From NCBI GenBank assembly GCA_903864435.1, contig CAIPFY010000075.1, positions 1 through 43,607 on the forward strand: a stretch of DNA of 43,607 bases. Direction: 5' to 3'. Below are positions 9,433 to 17,816 of the stretch, in pieces. Under the pieces are notes generated by a model. That model was not told the DNA's origin and searched no databases. It was given only the letters and a program-made list of their open reading frames with translations. How positions within the stretch are numbered: the stretch's first letter is position 1; every line of letters starts with the position of its first letter. A program made the position numbers and the translations under genes. The stretch comes from an uncultured Chloroflexota bacterium. Lineage in GTDB: Bacteria > Chloroflexota > Anaerolineae > Aggregatilineales > Phototrophicaceae.

Positions 9433-9796
9433 TAATCGAGGTGCTATTTCGTAACAACGTATCGCCTCAATTAGTGCAATATTATCGAATATTCCGAGAT
9501 GCGTCAAGAGCGAGTTTTGGGTGATTATAGAGGATTAATCTGTACGATGCTTATCTTGCGCTCTTGGTGGATGAGCATGTTCATACTGCACGGTTTTTAG
9601 TCAAATGAGTGGTTTCTAACAATCAGTCTTTCCAATCCCCCAAAAACTGGCGGATACCCATCGGGCGAAACGGGTTTATGCTTAGAGTCGGGGTGCGTGG
9701 CGTTGTGCCGCGCAACCCGATGTGTTCAGTGTGCGTATATACACGTAAGCAGCCGCGCAGGGGATGAACCTGCGACGACGTTGGGAAAAGTTCGCC

Positions 9797-10390
9797 ATGT
9801 CTGACCCGAACACTGTGCAGTGGGTGACAGCCGCCTTACAGGGCGACCAAGATGCCTTTGCCGATCTGGTTTATGCCTATCAAGATTCGGTCTACAACCT
9901 GTGTTACCGGATGCTGGGGGAGCGCGTAGAAGCTGAGGATGCGGCACAGGAAGCCTTTTTACGCGCCTATTTGAACCTGCAACGCTATGACCCGCAGCGC
10001 CCATTCAAAACGTGGTTGCTGAGTATCGCATCCAACTATTGTATAGACCGGTTGCGCCGCCGTCGCCTGCAATGGATGTCGTTGGATGACGAGCCAACGG
10101 CGGATCGGCTGGCGTTGAGCAGCGACGAGCCAGAGCCGGAACATGCCACGCTCACCCGCGAACATAGCGCGGCGGTGCAGGCGTTGTTGAACGAACTCAG
10201 CCCGGATTATCGCGCTGTGGTGGTGCTGCGTTACTGGTACGACTATTCGTATGTGGAAATCGCGGACATGATGGATACGACCGAGAGCGCCGTGAAAAGC
10301 CGCCTGTTTCGCGCCCGTCAGGCGCTGGCGGATAAACTGGGCGACGAACAGGCCGCCCGCTTGGGTAAGCCGCTGATGGAGGGCTTGTAG
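9797..10390 (+). CDS. ECF-subfamily RNA polymerase sigma-70 factor
   Basis: DAFADLVYAYQDSVYNLCYRMLGERVEAEDAAQEAFLRAYLNLQRYDPQRPFKTWLLSIASNYCIDRLRRRR and LNELSPDYRAVVVLRYWYDYSYVEIADMMDTTESAVKSRLFRARQAL. Confidence 0.93.
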   Translation: MSDPNTVQWVTAALQGDQDAFADLVYAYQDSVYNLCYRMLGERVEAEDAAQEAFLRAYLNLQRYDPQRPFKTWLLSIASNYCIDRLRRRRLQWMSLDDEPTADRLALSSDEPEPEHATLTREHSAAVQALLNELSPDYRAVVVLRYWYDYSYVEIADMMDTTESAVKSRLFRARQALADKLGDEQAARLGKPLMEGL

Positions 10391-10391
10391 C

Positions 10392-10928
10392 ATGGCGAAT
10401 GAACAGCGAAAGCGGCTGATGCAGGAGGCGCTGGATTCCGAACGCCAGCACGCACAGCGCCAGCATCTTGATCTGGACGCGGAAAGTACCGCCGAGTTCA
10501 GCCGCCTGAAGCAGGTGGATACGCTGCTGCGGACTGCCCCGTTTGAACGCGCTCCGGCGCGGTTGGCGCTGGGTATCATGGCAAAACTGGCGCAGGCTGT
10601 CCAGCAGCCGATGACGCATATCAGCGGGTTGGCGCTGGCGTTGGGGCTGGCGCTGGTGATGCTGATTACGCTGCCGGTGCTGATCGGCGGGTTGAGCCTG
10701 TTTTTGGGCGCGGCGGGGAGCGCTGCCGCTTTGAACGTGCTGCTCCAGCAAATTGTGAACCTGCTGGCTTCGGCGGTGGCGGTGCTGGATGGCTTCGTGC
10801 AGGGGGCGCAACAGGTGGTTAGCGAGTATCCGGTGGCGCCGGCGCTGCTGCTGTCCGTCGCGCCGCTGGTACTGTTCTGGCTGATGCGAGTCTGGCAAAA
10901 ACGGGATTCGGATGAAGGGGAAGAATGA
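10392..10928 (+). CDS. Membrane protein, likely anti-sigma-like partner of the ECF factor
   Basis: Starts 1 bp after the sigma factor stop; charged N-terminus then two or more hydrophobic segments; assignment by operon position. Confidence 0.5.
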   Translation: MANEQRKRLMQEALDSERQHAQRQHLDLDAESTAEFSRLKQVDTLLRTAPFERAPARLALGIMAKLAQAVQQPMTHISGLALALGLALVMLITLPVLIGGLSLFLGAAGSAAALNVLLQQIVNLLASAVAVLDGFVQGAQQVVSEYPVAPALLLSVAPLVLFWLMRVWQKRDSDEGEE

Positions 10929-11092
10929 TGCGGATAGATAATCGCACGCTGATGCTAGTCGCGCTGGCGCTGTTGCTCGTGATGGTGGTGTTCAATCCCG
11001 GCAGCATCAAGTCCATGCTGGATACGGTTGAATCGCTGGTGATGATCGCACTGGGGAGCGTGGCGACCCTATATCTGTGGAAACGGCTATGA
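10928..11092 (+). CDS. Small (54 aa) membrane protein, absent from the ORF track
   Basis: MRIDNRTLMLVALALLLVMVVFNPGSIKSMLDTVESLVMIALGSVATLYLWKRL*; ATGA overlaps at both the upstream stop and the downstream start. Confidence 0.7.
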   Translation: MRIDNRTLMLVALALLLVMVVFNPGSIKSMLDTVESLVMIALGSVATLYLWKRL

Positions 11093-12234
11093 GCAAGCTG
11101 CGGAATTTTCTTATCCTCGGCGGGTTTATCCTCGCCACGTTCGCTCTGGCCTCATGGGTGCGCGGGCGGGTGGAGTCGCCTCCTACCACCGATGCCCTCG
11201 TTGAAGGCATTCTCATCACCGACCATTATCAATTGACGGGGACGCTCGATCAATCGCTGGTGGTGGCGGCGGATACGGCGGCGCTGGCGGAGTCGGCGCG
11301 GGTGTTTGGCGACGCGGCGCTGGTCGGGCGTTCAGGCGTGACGGTGGACGGGCAGGTGCAGGGCGATCTGACCGCGATGGGCGAGACGTTCATGCTCAGT
11401 TCAGGGGCGCACGTCGGCGGGGCGCTGTCCTTCATGGGGCATAGCGCCACCGTGAACGGCACGGTTGAGGGCGACCTGACGCTGGTAGCCGAGCAGATCA
11501 TGCTGGGGCCGCAAGCGCACATCAGCGGGCGAATCGCGGCTTGCGGCGGGCAGGTGGACGATCAGCGGGTGGATGTGGCGGCGCTGCCACCGTGCAGTCA
11601 GTCCGATTTGATGCCGCGTTTCGAGGCGTTGCAATCGCTGGCGCAGGTCGGCGCAGGCGGATTTTCGTCCGGCGGGGCGCTGGCCTCGTTCTCGTCGGCC
11701 TTCGTGCTGGCGGGGCTGACGGCGCTGCTGGCGGCGGCTTTCCCGCGCCGTGTGCGGTTGGCGATGGAAGCGGTGCGGGCTGCTCCCGGCTATTTGACGG
11801 GCGCGGGCTGCTTGACGTTGTTCGGGTTGGCGGGATTCGGGCTGTTGGCGCTGCTGGTGCTGGCCTTTGTGCCGCCGTTAGGGTTGATTTTGCTGCTGGC
11901 GGCGGCGGCGCTGTTCGTGCTGCTGGTTGCGGCGCTGGTGATGGGCTGGGTGGTGCTGGCGGCGGCGGTGGGCGACTGGATAGCGCGGAAGTTCGGCGCT
12001 CAGACTGTGCCGCCGCTGATGACCGCTGCTCTGGGCAGCATGACACTGACGCTGGCGTTGAACGGGCTGGTGTTTCTGCCGTTCGGCGGGCTGGTGGCGC
12101 TGGTGAGCGGCGTGCTGCTGGGGTTGATCGGAGTGGGCGCGGTCTACCGCACACGCATGGGCGGGCGGCGCTTGGATGAGGCGCATTTGGAAATTGGGGC
12201 AGCCCTCACCCCCAACCCCTCTCCCAACCGCTGA
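11089..12234 (+). CDS. Polymer-forming (bactofilin-like) domain membrane protein; C-terminus altered by a repeat insertion
   Basis: Repetitive beta-helix-like VVAADTAALAESARVFGDAALVGRSGVTVDGQVQGDLTAMGETFMLSSGAHVGGALSFMGHSATVNGTVEGDL followed by transmembrane segments; start at ATGA overlap. Confidence 0.7.
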   Translation: MSKLRNFLILGGFILATFALASWVRGRVESPPTTDALVEGILITDHYQLTGTLDQSLVVAADTAALAESARVFGDAALVGRSGVTVDGQVQGDLTAMGETFMLSSGAHVGGALSFMGHSATVNGTVEGDLTLVAEQIMLGPQAHISGRIAACGGQVDDQRVDVAALPPCSQSDLMPRFEALQSLAQVGAGGFSSGGALASFSSAFVLAGLTALLAAAFPRRVRLAMEAVRAAPGYLTGAGCLTLFGLAGFGLLALLVLAFVPPLGLILLLAAAALFVLLVAALVMGWVVLAAAVGDWIARKFGAQTVPPLMTAALGSMTLTLALNGLVFLPFGGLVALVSGVLLGLIGVGAVYRTRMGGRRLDEAHLEIGAALTPNPSPNR

Positions 12235-12369
12235 GTACAGCTAGGAGAGGGGAGGAATGCCGTGTCCGCTTGCTTTACCCCCTTCGCCATGACGCGCAAC
12301 GGAAGAGAGTAGGGGATGAGGGTTTATATCCCCCAAATCCGAATGCGGCGCTTGGATGAGGCGCATTTG
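12165..12369. mobile_element. MITE-like repeat insertion (copy B), core about 12203-12322, bounded by a 25-bp direct repeat
   Basis: GCGGCGCTTGGATGAGGCGCATTTG at 12165-12189 and 12345-12369; core is homologous to copy A at 7.4 kb with CCCTCACCCC/GGGGATGAGGG ends. Confidence 0.7.
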
Positions 12370-12431
12370 TTGCGGGGGTAAGTATCGGTTATCCTCAATC
12401 TATCTTTCATGGATAGCGCGAGGAGTGAAAA

Positions 12432-13163
12432 ATGATGCTGCGCCGTCTCATCATCCTGTTGATGTGTTTGTTTGTGGGGGCAGCTTTTGCCGCCGCGCAA
12501 GAGACTCCCGGTGTTATGGTAGATGTGGGCGAGAGCGATACGCTCGTCTCGATTGCCGAACGCACGGGGACAACGGTGGACTGCCTGCGTACTGCCAACG
12601 GCCTCGCGGCGGATGCCACACTGGAAGGGTTGAGCCGGTTGTTCGTGCCGGACGCTTGCGCGGCAGTTGAGTCCACTGGCGATCAGGGCGGCGGCGCGAC
12701 CACCACCACCGTGACCCCTTTGAGCGACCAGTCGTATGTGGTGAAGGCCGGCGACCGGCTGACCCGAATCGCGCAGCAGTTTGGCGTGACGGTGCAGTGC
12801 ATCGTGGATAGCAACGCCATCGCCGACCCGAATTTGATCTACCCCGGTCAGGTGTTGCTGATAACCACCGCCTGTCAGGGTGGCGGCGGCGGCGTGACCA
12901 CCATGACGACAGCGAGTGCCACGACAGAACCCGCCCTCGCCTGCCGCTTTGACCACAACGCGGGACGCAGTGCCCCCGGCAACCTGTACACCGTGCAGTC
13001 GGGCGACTTGCTGGACTTCATCGCCTGCGATTTCAATGTGGATTTGACGTGCTTGCTGGCGTCCAACCCGGAGATTACCCATCGCAGCCGGATCGCGGTC
13101 GGGCAGGTGTTGGTGATTAATCGCGCTTGCCCGATCTGGACGGACGCGACGCGCCCGCGTTAG
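12432..13163 (+). CDS. Secreted protein with about three LysM-type repeats
   Basis: Signal peptide, then VDVGESDTLVSIAERTGTTVDCLRTANG, YVVKAGDRLTRIAQQFGVTVQCIVDSN, YTVQSGDLLDFIACDFNVDLTCLLASNP. Confidence 0.88.
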   Translation: MMLRRLIILLMCLFVGAAFAAAQETPGVMVDVGESDTLVSIAERTGTTVDCLRTANGLAADATLEGLSRLFVPDACAAVESTGDQGGGATTTTVTPLSDQSYVVKAGDRLTRIAQQFGVTVQCIVDSNAIADPNLIYPGQVLLITTACQGGGGGVTTMTTASATTEPALACRFDHNAGRSAPGNLYTVQSGDLLDFIACDFNVDLTCLLASNPEITHRSRIAVGQVLVINRACPIWTDATRPR

Positions 13164-13228
13164 CACCGCCGTATGAACGACAGAGGGGACGCTGCGCGTG
13201 GTGTGCAGCCGCCCCCTGTGTCTATCCT

Positions 13229-14680
13229 TTACTGCCCCTGTCCCAGCGAATAGCCGGGAATGCCGTCGAAGTTGCAGAGGTGTTCGGTCTTGATGAAGTC
13301 GAAACCCGCATCGGAGAGCTTGCCGAGCAGTTCCACGATCTGCCCGTGCTTGAGGGGCGCGTTGTCCTTGCTCATGTAGCGGCAGCGCCAGTGATCCACG
13401 CAGAAGGTTTCGGCAGCGCCCTTAGGCCACACTTTCTGACCGCGATTGCTAATCATCGCCAGATCAAAGCCGTCATGGTTGACCTTCAATAACTGTTCGC
13501 CTAGCACGTTCGGATTGCGGTCGGCTTCGTCCCACGCGAGGAAGATGTCCACGCCCACCGTGTCCTTCTTGGCGGGGGCACGCACGCTGACCGCCGCGCC
13601 GGGGGGGATGCTGTCGCCGTTGGCGTAGCTGACCGGCTTGAGCGTCTGCGGTTGCTGACCGAGGCGGGCGATGATCGCCTCGCCAAACTCCTTCGTCCCC
13701 ACCTTCTGCTTGCTCACGCCGTCGCGGAAGATGTCGTAGGTATGCACTCCGTCCTCGACGGTACGCAGCCATGCGTTGTGAACGCGCTCCGCCACGTCCG
13801 GTTGACCGATGTGTACCATCATCATCACGCCCGCCAGCAGCAGGCCGGACGGGTTGGCGAGGTTCTGACCGGCGCGGCGCGGGGCGCTGCCGTGAATGGC
13901 CTCGAACATGGCGGCGTGCTGCCCGATGTTCGCCGACCCCGCCAGCCCGACAGAGCCGGCAATCTGTGCTGCCACGTCCGACAGGACATCGCCGTACAGG
14001 TTGGGCAGCACAAGGACATCGAACATTTCTGGCGTGTCGGCCATCTTCGCCGCGCCGATGTCCACGATCCAGTGCTCTTTTTCCAGTTCAGGATATTCCA
14101 CGCCGATCTCGTCAAAGACCTTGTGGAACAAGCCGTCGGTCAGCTTCATGATGTTGTCTTTGGTGAAGGCCGTCACCTTCTTGCGGTTGTTGCGCCGCGC
14201 ATACTCGAAAGCGTAGCGCACGATCTTCTCGCAACCGGGGCGGGTGATGAGCTTCAAGCACTGGTAGACCTCATCCGTCTGGCGGTGTTCGATGCCCGCG
14301 TACAGGTCTTCCTCGTTCTCGCGGATAATCACGATGTCCATGATCGGATGCTTGGTTTTGATGAACGGCGAATAGCTGACGCAGGGGCGCACGTTGGCGT
14401 ATAGGCCGAGCGTCTTGCGGGTGGTGACGTTGATGCTCTTGAAGCCCGTCCCCTGCGGCGTGGTCAGCGGCGCTTTGTAGAACACCTTGGTGCGGCGTAG
14501 CGAGTCCCATGCTGCCGGTTCGATGCCGGCGGTGTTGCCCGCCATGTAAATCTTCTCGCCCACCACGATTTCTTCGATGTCGATCTGCGCCCCCGCCGCC
14601 TGCAACACCTGCAAGCTGGCCGCCATAATCTCCGGGCCGATGCCATCCCCATACGCCACTGTGATCGGTGTCTTGCTCAT
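13229..14680 (-). CDS. icd: NADP-dependent isocitrate dehydrogenase (long, C-terminally extended type)
   Basis: MSKTPITVAYGDGIGPEIMAASLQVL, RENEEDLYAGIEHRQTDEVYQCLKLITR, FTKDNIMKLTDG, NLYGDVLSDVAAQIAGSVGLAGSANIG; start chosen at 14680 with a G-rich RBS. Confidence 0.9.
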   Translation of the reverse strand: MSKTPITVAYGDGIGPEIMAASLQVLQAAGAQIDIEEIVVGEKIYMAGNTAGIEPAAWDSLRRTKVFYKAPLTTPQGTGFKSINVTTRKTLGLYANVRPCVSYSPFIKTKHPIMDIVIIRENEEDLYAGIEHRQTDEVYQCLKLITRPGCEKIVRYAFEYARRNNRKKVTAFTKDNIMKLTDGLFHKVFDEIGVEYPELEKEHWIVDIGAAKMADTPEMFDVLVLPNLYGDVLSDVAAQIAGSVGLAGSANIGQHAAMFEAIHGSAPRRAGQNLANPSGLLLAGVMMMVHIGQPDVAERVHNAWLRTVEDGVHTYDIFRDGVSKQKVGTKEFGEAIIARLGQQPQTLKPVSYANGDSIPPGAAVSVRAPAKKDTVGVDIFLAWDEADRNPNVLGEQLLKVNHDGFDLAMISNRGQKVWPKGAAETFCVDHWRCRYMSKDNAPLKHGQIVELLGKLSDAGFDFIKTEHLCNFDGIPGYSLGQGQ

Positions 14681-14703
14681 GTCCTCAACCCCCCTCTTGG
14701 GTA

Positions 14704-14760
14704 TGAAATAAAAATAGGCCAACGTCAACTCCCGAAACTTCGGGAATTCACGTTGGCCTA
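14704..14760 (-). promoter_or_regulatory. Terminator-like hairpin in the leader of the isocitrate dehydrogenase gene (putative attenuator)
   Basis: Minus strand TAGGCCAACGT-GAAT-TCCCGAA..TTCGGGA-GTTG-ACGTTGGCCTA followed by TTTTTATTTC, ending about 25-35 nt upstream of the start codon. Confidence 0.6.
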
Positions 14761-14937
14761 CTGAACAGCTAGTCTAATGGACTGTCTGCGCGGTCTGCCG
14801 CGACTCATTTGTCACGAACACGGATAGGATAACGGCAATCGCGGGATTTGTACAGCCCTATTAAACCAACACTCATCTTGTTTATTGAGGTGGGCTGTTG
14901 TTGTATACTGAAAACAGGGGTGAGGAGGTGAAAAGGT

Positions 14938-15121
14938 ATGACGACTACTGAACTGTATGAACAAATATTAGCGCAAGTACTCCAACTACCCCCCCCGTGA
15001 GCGATTGCATCTGATCGCGCAGATAGCTTTATCTGTTGAGCGTGAACTCCAAATGATAACACTCGCTGCTCAATCGCCTGCTGAGGGCAATCTGGCGATT
15101 GACACCGAAGAATCAGGCTGA
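14938..15121 (+). pseudogene. Antitoxin-like ORF interrupted by a frameshift in a C8 tract
   Basis: GGAGG RBS then MTTTELYEQILAQVLQLPP-[C8 14989-14996]; deleting one C gives ...LPPRERLHLIAQIALSVERELQMITLAAQSPAEGNLAIDTEESG*. Confidence 0.6.
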
Positions 15122-15133
15122 TGGGCATGGAGG

Positions 15134-15403
15134 ATGCAGACCATGACGGTTATGGAGATTGTGGAACAGGCGAAAAAACTCACGCCGCAAGAGCGAGAGG
15201 ATTTGCTCATTCAGTTGCAGGCGCTACTCACAGATGCACCCTCATCCAGCATTCCCAAAACGGGCGCTGAAATCGTTGCATGGCTGGAGGCGGTAGAAGC
15301 GCCACTCGATTTGCTGGTGGATGAGCATATCGAAGACCCGACAGAATGGGTGAAGGCGCAGCGGCAGAAGCGGCAGCTTAAGATTTGGGGCGAGGATGGA
15401 TGA
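15134..15403 (+). CDS. VapB-like antitoxin
   Basis: Small acidic protein MEIVEQAKKLTPQEREDLLIQLQALL..., overlapping the downstream PIN-domain gene. Confidence 0.7.
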   Translation: MQTMTVMEIVEQAKKLTPQEREDLLIQLQALLTDAPSSSIPKTGAEIVAWLEAVEAPLDLLVDEHIEDPTEWVKAQRQKRQLKIWGEDG

Positions 15404-15780
15404 TGGATGCGATTGTGGATACTACCGTCATCGTTCATCTGCTGCGGCGCTATAAGCCTGCTTTGGCGTGGTTCAAGGCAGATTTAATTTGTGGCGTGAC
15501 TTCGACAACATGGATGGAAGTGATGGCTGGCGCGACCAGTAAAGCCAGTCAAGCTCATTCGAGAGAGATGCTTGTGCAGTTCGACCTGCTCTATCCCACA
15601 GCGGACGATCAACGGTGGGCGATGGCGCAGTTGGAACGTTTCCAGTTCAGCCACCACATCGGCAAGGAGGACTGCCTGATCGCTTCGGTAGCCCACCGCC
15701 TGCAAGTGCCGCTGTACACGCACAACCTCAAGAATATGCAACTCCTGCTTGGCGGCCTCGCCCTTCAGCCGTACCCTTAA
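15403..15780 (+). CDS. PIN-domain ribonuclease toxin (VapC-like)
   Basis: MDAIVDTTVIVHLLRRYKPALAWF, ...STTWMEVMAGA, ...GKEDCLIASVAHRLQVPLYTHNLKNM; acidic PIN residues in expected places. Confidence 0.85.
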   Translation: MDAIVDTTVIVHLLRRYKPALAWFKADLICGVTSTTWMEVMAGATSKASQAHSREMLVQFDLLYPTADDQRWAMAQLERFQFSHHIGKEDCLIASVAHRLQVPLYTHNLKNMQLLLGGLALQPYP

Positions 15781-15797
15781 CCGCCCGAACTCCCGCG

Positions 15798-17795
15798 CTA
15801 CGAACCGCTGACGATGAACGGATCACTAAAACGGGGATCACGAGTGAATTGCTCATCGGTCAGGCTTTCCAGAAACGCCACAAAATCCGCTTTTTGCTGA
15901 TCGGACAGGGTGAAGCCCGGAACGAAACCACTCTTAAAGGGGTTTTTTCGTCCATCGCCAGCAAATTCGCCTTCGGTGATGTTGCGTCCGCCGTCGGCAT
16001 AGAACTGGATGACGGCCTCCAGCGTGGTGATGCTGCCATCGTGCATATAGGGCGCGGTCAGGGCGACATTGCGGAGTGACGGCGGGCGGAAGCGTCCCAT
16101 ATCTTCAGGGCGGTTGGTGATCTCGTAGATGCCGCTGTTGGGCGCGGCATAAGCTCCGGTTCCGCCCACGTTATACAGGCCGGTGTTGAAGAAGGGGCGC
16201 TCATCGAGGGTGGTGCTGGCAATCACCGTTGAAAGGCTGAAGTTGAAGCCGGTGTGACAGTGGTGACACTCGAAATTTTCGGAGAGGAACATATCCATCC
16301 CGCGCCGCGCCGATTCGGATAAAGCGGCGGTATTGCCGCGCATGTACTGGTCGTAAGCCGAGTTGCCGGAGAGCAAGGTGCGGACGAAGGAGGACAGTGC
16401 CAGCGTGATATTGTTGAAGGTGAAAGGCTGCACCTGCTGTGGGAAGGCCGCCGCGAATAGGCGCTGGTAGCGTTCGTCCTGCTGCAAACGGGTGATGACC
16501 GTATTTTCGTTGCCCGTGATGCCCATCTCTACCGGATGTTCGCCAAACATGGGAATAACAATCTGGCGTTCCAGCACCAGCAGATTCGGGTTTGACCATG
16601 TGTAGGTGGCGTTATAGGCGACGTTCGTCAGTGATGGCGAATTGCGCGGCGTGGAATCGCCGGTTGATCCGCTGGAGACGGCTTTGCCATCGGTGAAGGC
16701 CAGCGCCTGAATATGGCAACCCGCGCAGGCCAGCGTGCCATTACCGGATAGGCGCTGGTCATAGAATAGGTAGCGTCCCAACTCAGCTTTTTCGGCGGTC
16801 ATCGGGTTGTTGTCCGGCACACGGGGCAGCGGGAATCCCGGCGGCAGTTGCCACTCATAGCCCCCGTCGGCGAGGGAGATCAGGCCGTTGGCGTTCACCG
16901 TCGCCCGCATCCACGCATTCGTGATCTGGAAGCCGTCGCTGCTGGCGAAATTCACGCGCCCGGTGGGTGCATCCTGCAACACGGTGAAATGGACGGTGAT
17001 GGTGCGACCGGATGCGAAATGAAACTGTACCGGTATGATTTCCCCGTTGTAGAGATCACCCGCCAGCCCATCCAGCATGATGTGTTTTCCACCCGGCGCG
17101 AACGAAACGACGGTATGGGGTGTGAAGGTGACGGTTTCTAGTGGAACCATCCTCGCCACGCCATCCGTCAGGGTGGTTTCGTGCAGTGTCATGGATTGGA
17201 TGCGGGCGCTGCTCACGCTCGTCAATTGATCGGCCTCTTTGCCGCTGTACACCATGCTGAAATAAGCGGCGCTGCTGGGGAAAACAGCAAAATTGAGACT
17301 GTGGTTGTGGGTGTGAATCAGGTTCGGGAACAACGGCGTGACCAGCAACCCGCTGCCCCAGACGAGCAACCCGCCGAGTCCTGCTGTGCTGGTTGCCCGC
17401 AGGAGCGCCGCCGCCTGTGAGCCGCGCCGCGCTTCAGTGTTCCGCGAAACGGCTGCTATCAGGCTGACGAAGGCCAGCCCTTCCGCCGCTTTGCAGATGA
17501 GCGTTGCCCAATCCACCGGCTCCGGGGCATCTGCGAACGGGGTTTGTACCCACTGCGTCAGCAGCCACAACGCCACCATTCCGCCGGACAGAATCAGCCC
17601 ACTCCACCGCAGCCAGCGGCGCTGACGCAACCCTGAGCGCAGGGCGAGCAGCGACCAGCCGACTTGCAGCACACCGGATAGGGCGAAAAAAGCGCCGTGC
17701 GCGGGTGCGTGTGAAAAGTGGTCAGGGCTGATGAATAGATGAATAAGACCAGCTAGAAAAAGACCGAGGGATGAGAGCAGAAAAAAGATAGTCAT
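15798..17795 (-). CDS. Fusion protein: N-terminal membrane domain + PCuAC-like copper chaperone domain + MbnH/MauG-like di-heme cytochrome c peroxidase
   Basis: Multi-TM N-terminus; AAYFSMVYSGKEADQLTSVSSARIQSMTLHETTLTDGVARMVPLETVTFTPHTVVSFAPGGKHIMLDGL (PCuAC pattern); CAGCH and CHHCH heme motifs in a MauG/cytochrome c peroxidase fold sequence. Confidence 0.82.
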   Translation of the reverse strand: MTIFFLLSSLGLFLAGLIHLFISPDHFSHAPAHGAFFALSGVLQVGWSLLALRSGLRQRRWLRWSGLILSGGMVALWLLTQWVQTPFADAPEPVDWATLICKAAEGLAFVSLIAAVSRNTEARRGSQAAALLRATSTAGLGGLLVWGSGLLVTPLFPNLIHTHNHSLNFAVFPSSAAYFSMVYSGKEADQLTSVSSARIQSMTLHETTLTDGVARMVPLETVTFTPHTVVSFAPGGKHIMLDGLAGDLYNGEIIPVQFHFASGRTITVHFTVLQDAPTGRVNFASSDGFQITNAWMRATVNANGLISLADGGYEWQLPPGFPLPRVPDNNPMTAEKAELGRYLFYDQRLSGNGTLACAGCHIQALAFTDGKAVSSGSTGDSTPRNSPSLTNVAYNATYTWSNPNLLVLERQIVIPMFGEHPVEMGITGNENTVITRLQQDERYQRLFAAAFPQQVQPFTFNNITLALSSFVRTLLSGNSAYDQYMRGNTAALSESARRGMDMFLSENFECHHCHTGFNFSLSTVIASTTLDERPFFNTGLYNVGGTGAYAAPNSGIYEITNRPEDMGRFRPPSLRNVALTAPYMHDGSITTLEAVIQFYADGGRNITEGEFAGDGRKNPFKSGFVPGFTLSDQQKADFVAFLESLTDEQFTRDPRFSDPFIVSGS

Positions 17796-17816
17796 AGGAT
17801 CACGAATTTTGAATAA

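Larger units (their letters stand above)
9184..9470. repeat. Tandem direct duplication (about 148/134-bp unit) containing structured RNA modules
   Basis: TGCGCTATCCGGGAATAGTACGCCGATTAGAACACTTTC at 9184 and 9332; AACAGAAAGT.CTC.AATCGAGGTGCTATTTCGTAACAA at 9285 and 9419; interiors differ. Confidence 0.9.

Noticed and set aside
9188-9457. 89-aa minus-strand ORF across the tandem tRNA-like units
   Set aside because: Translation contains GGRRFKSC, typical of reading through a tRNA T arm; better explained as structured RNA.
10392-10928. Classical zinc-finger anti-sigma factor (zf-HC2)
   Set aside because: No HxxxCxxC motif; only operon position and membrane segments support an anti-sigma role.
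12324-13166. 280-aa minus-strand ORF overlapping the LysM gene
   Set aside because: Antisense to a protein with signal peptide and LysM repeats.
14805-15128. 107-aa minus-strand ORF opposite the TA region
   Set aside because: Antisense to the frameshifted antitoxin-like gene, which has a good RBS; no recognisable domain.
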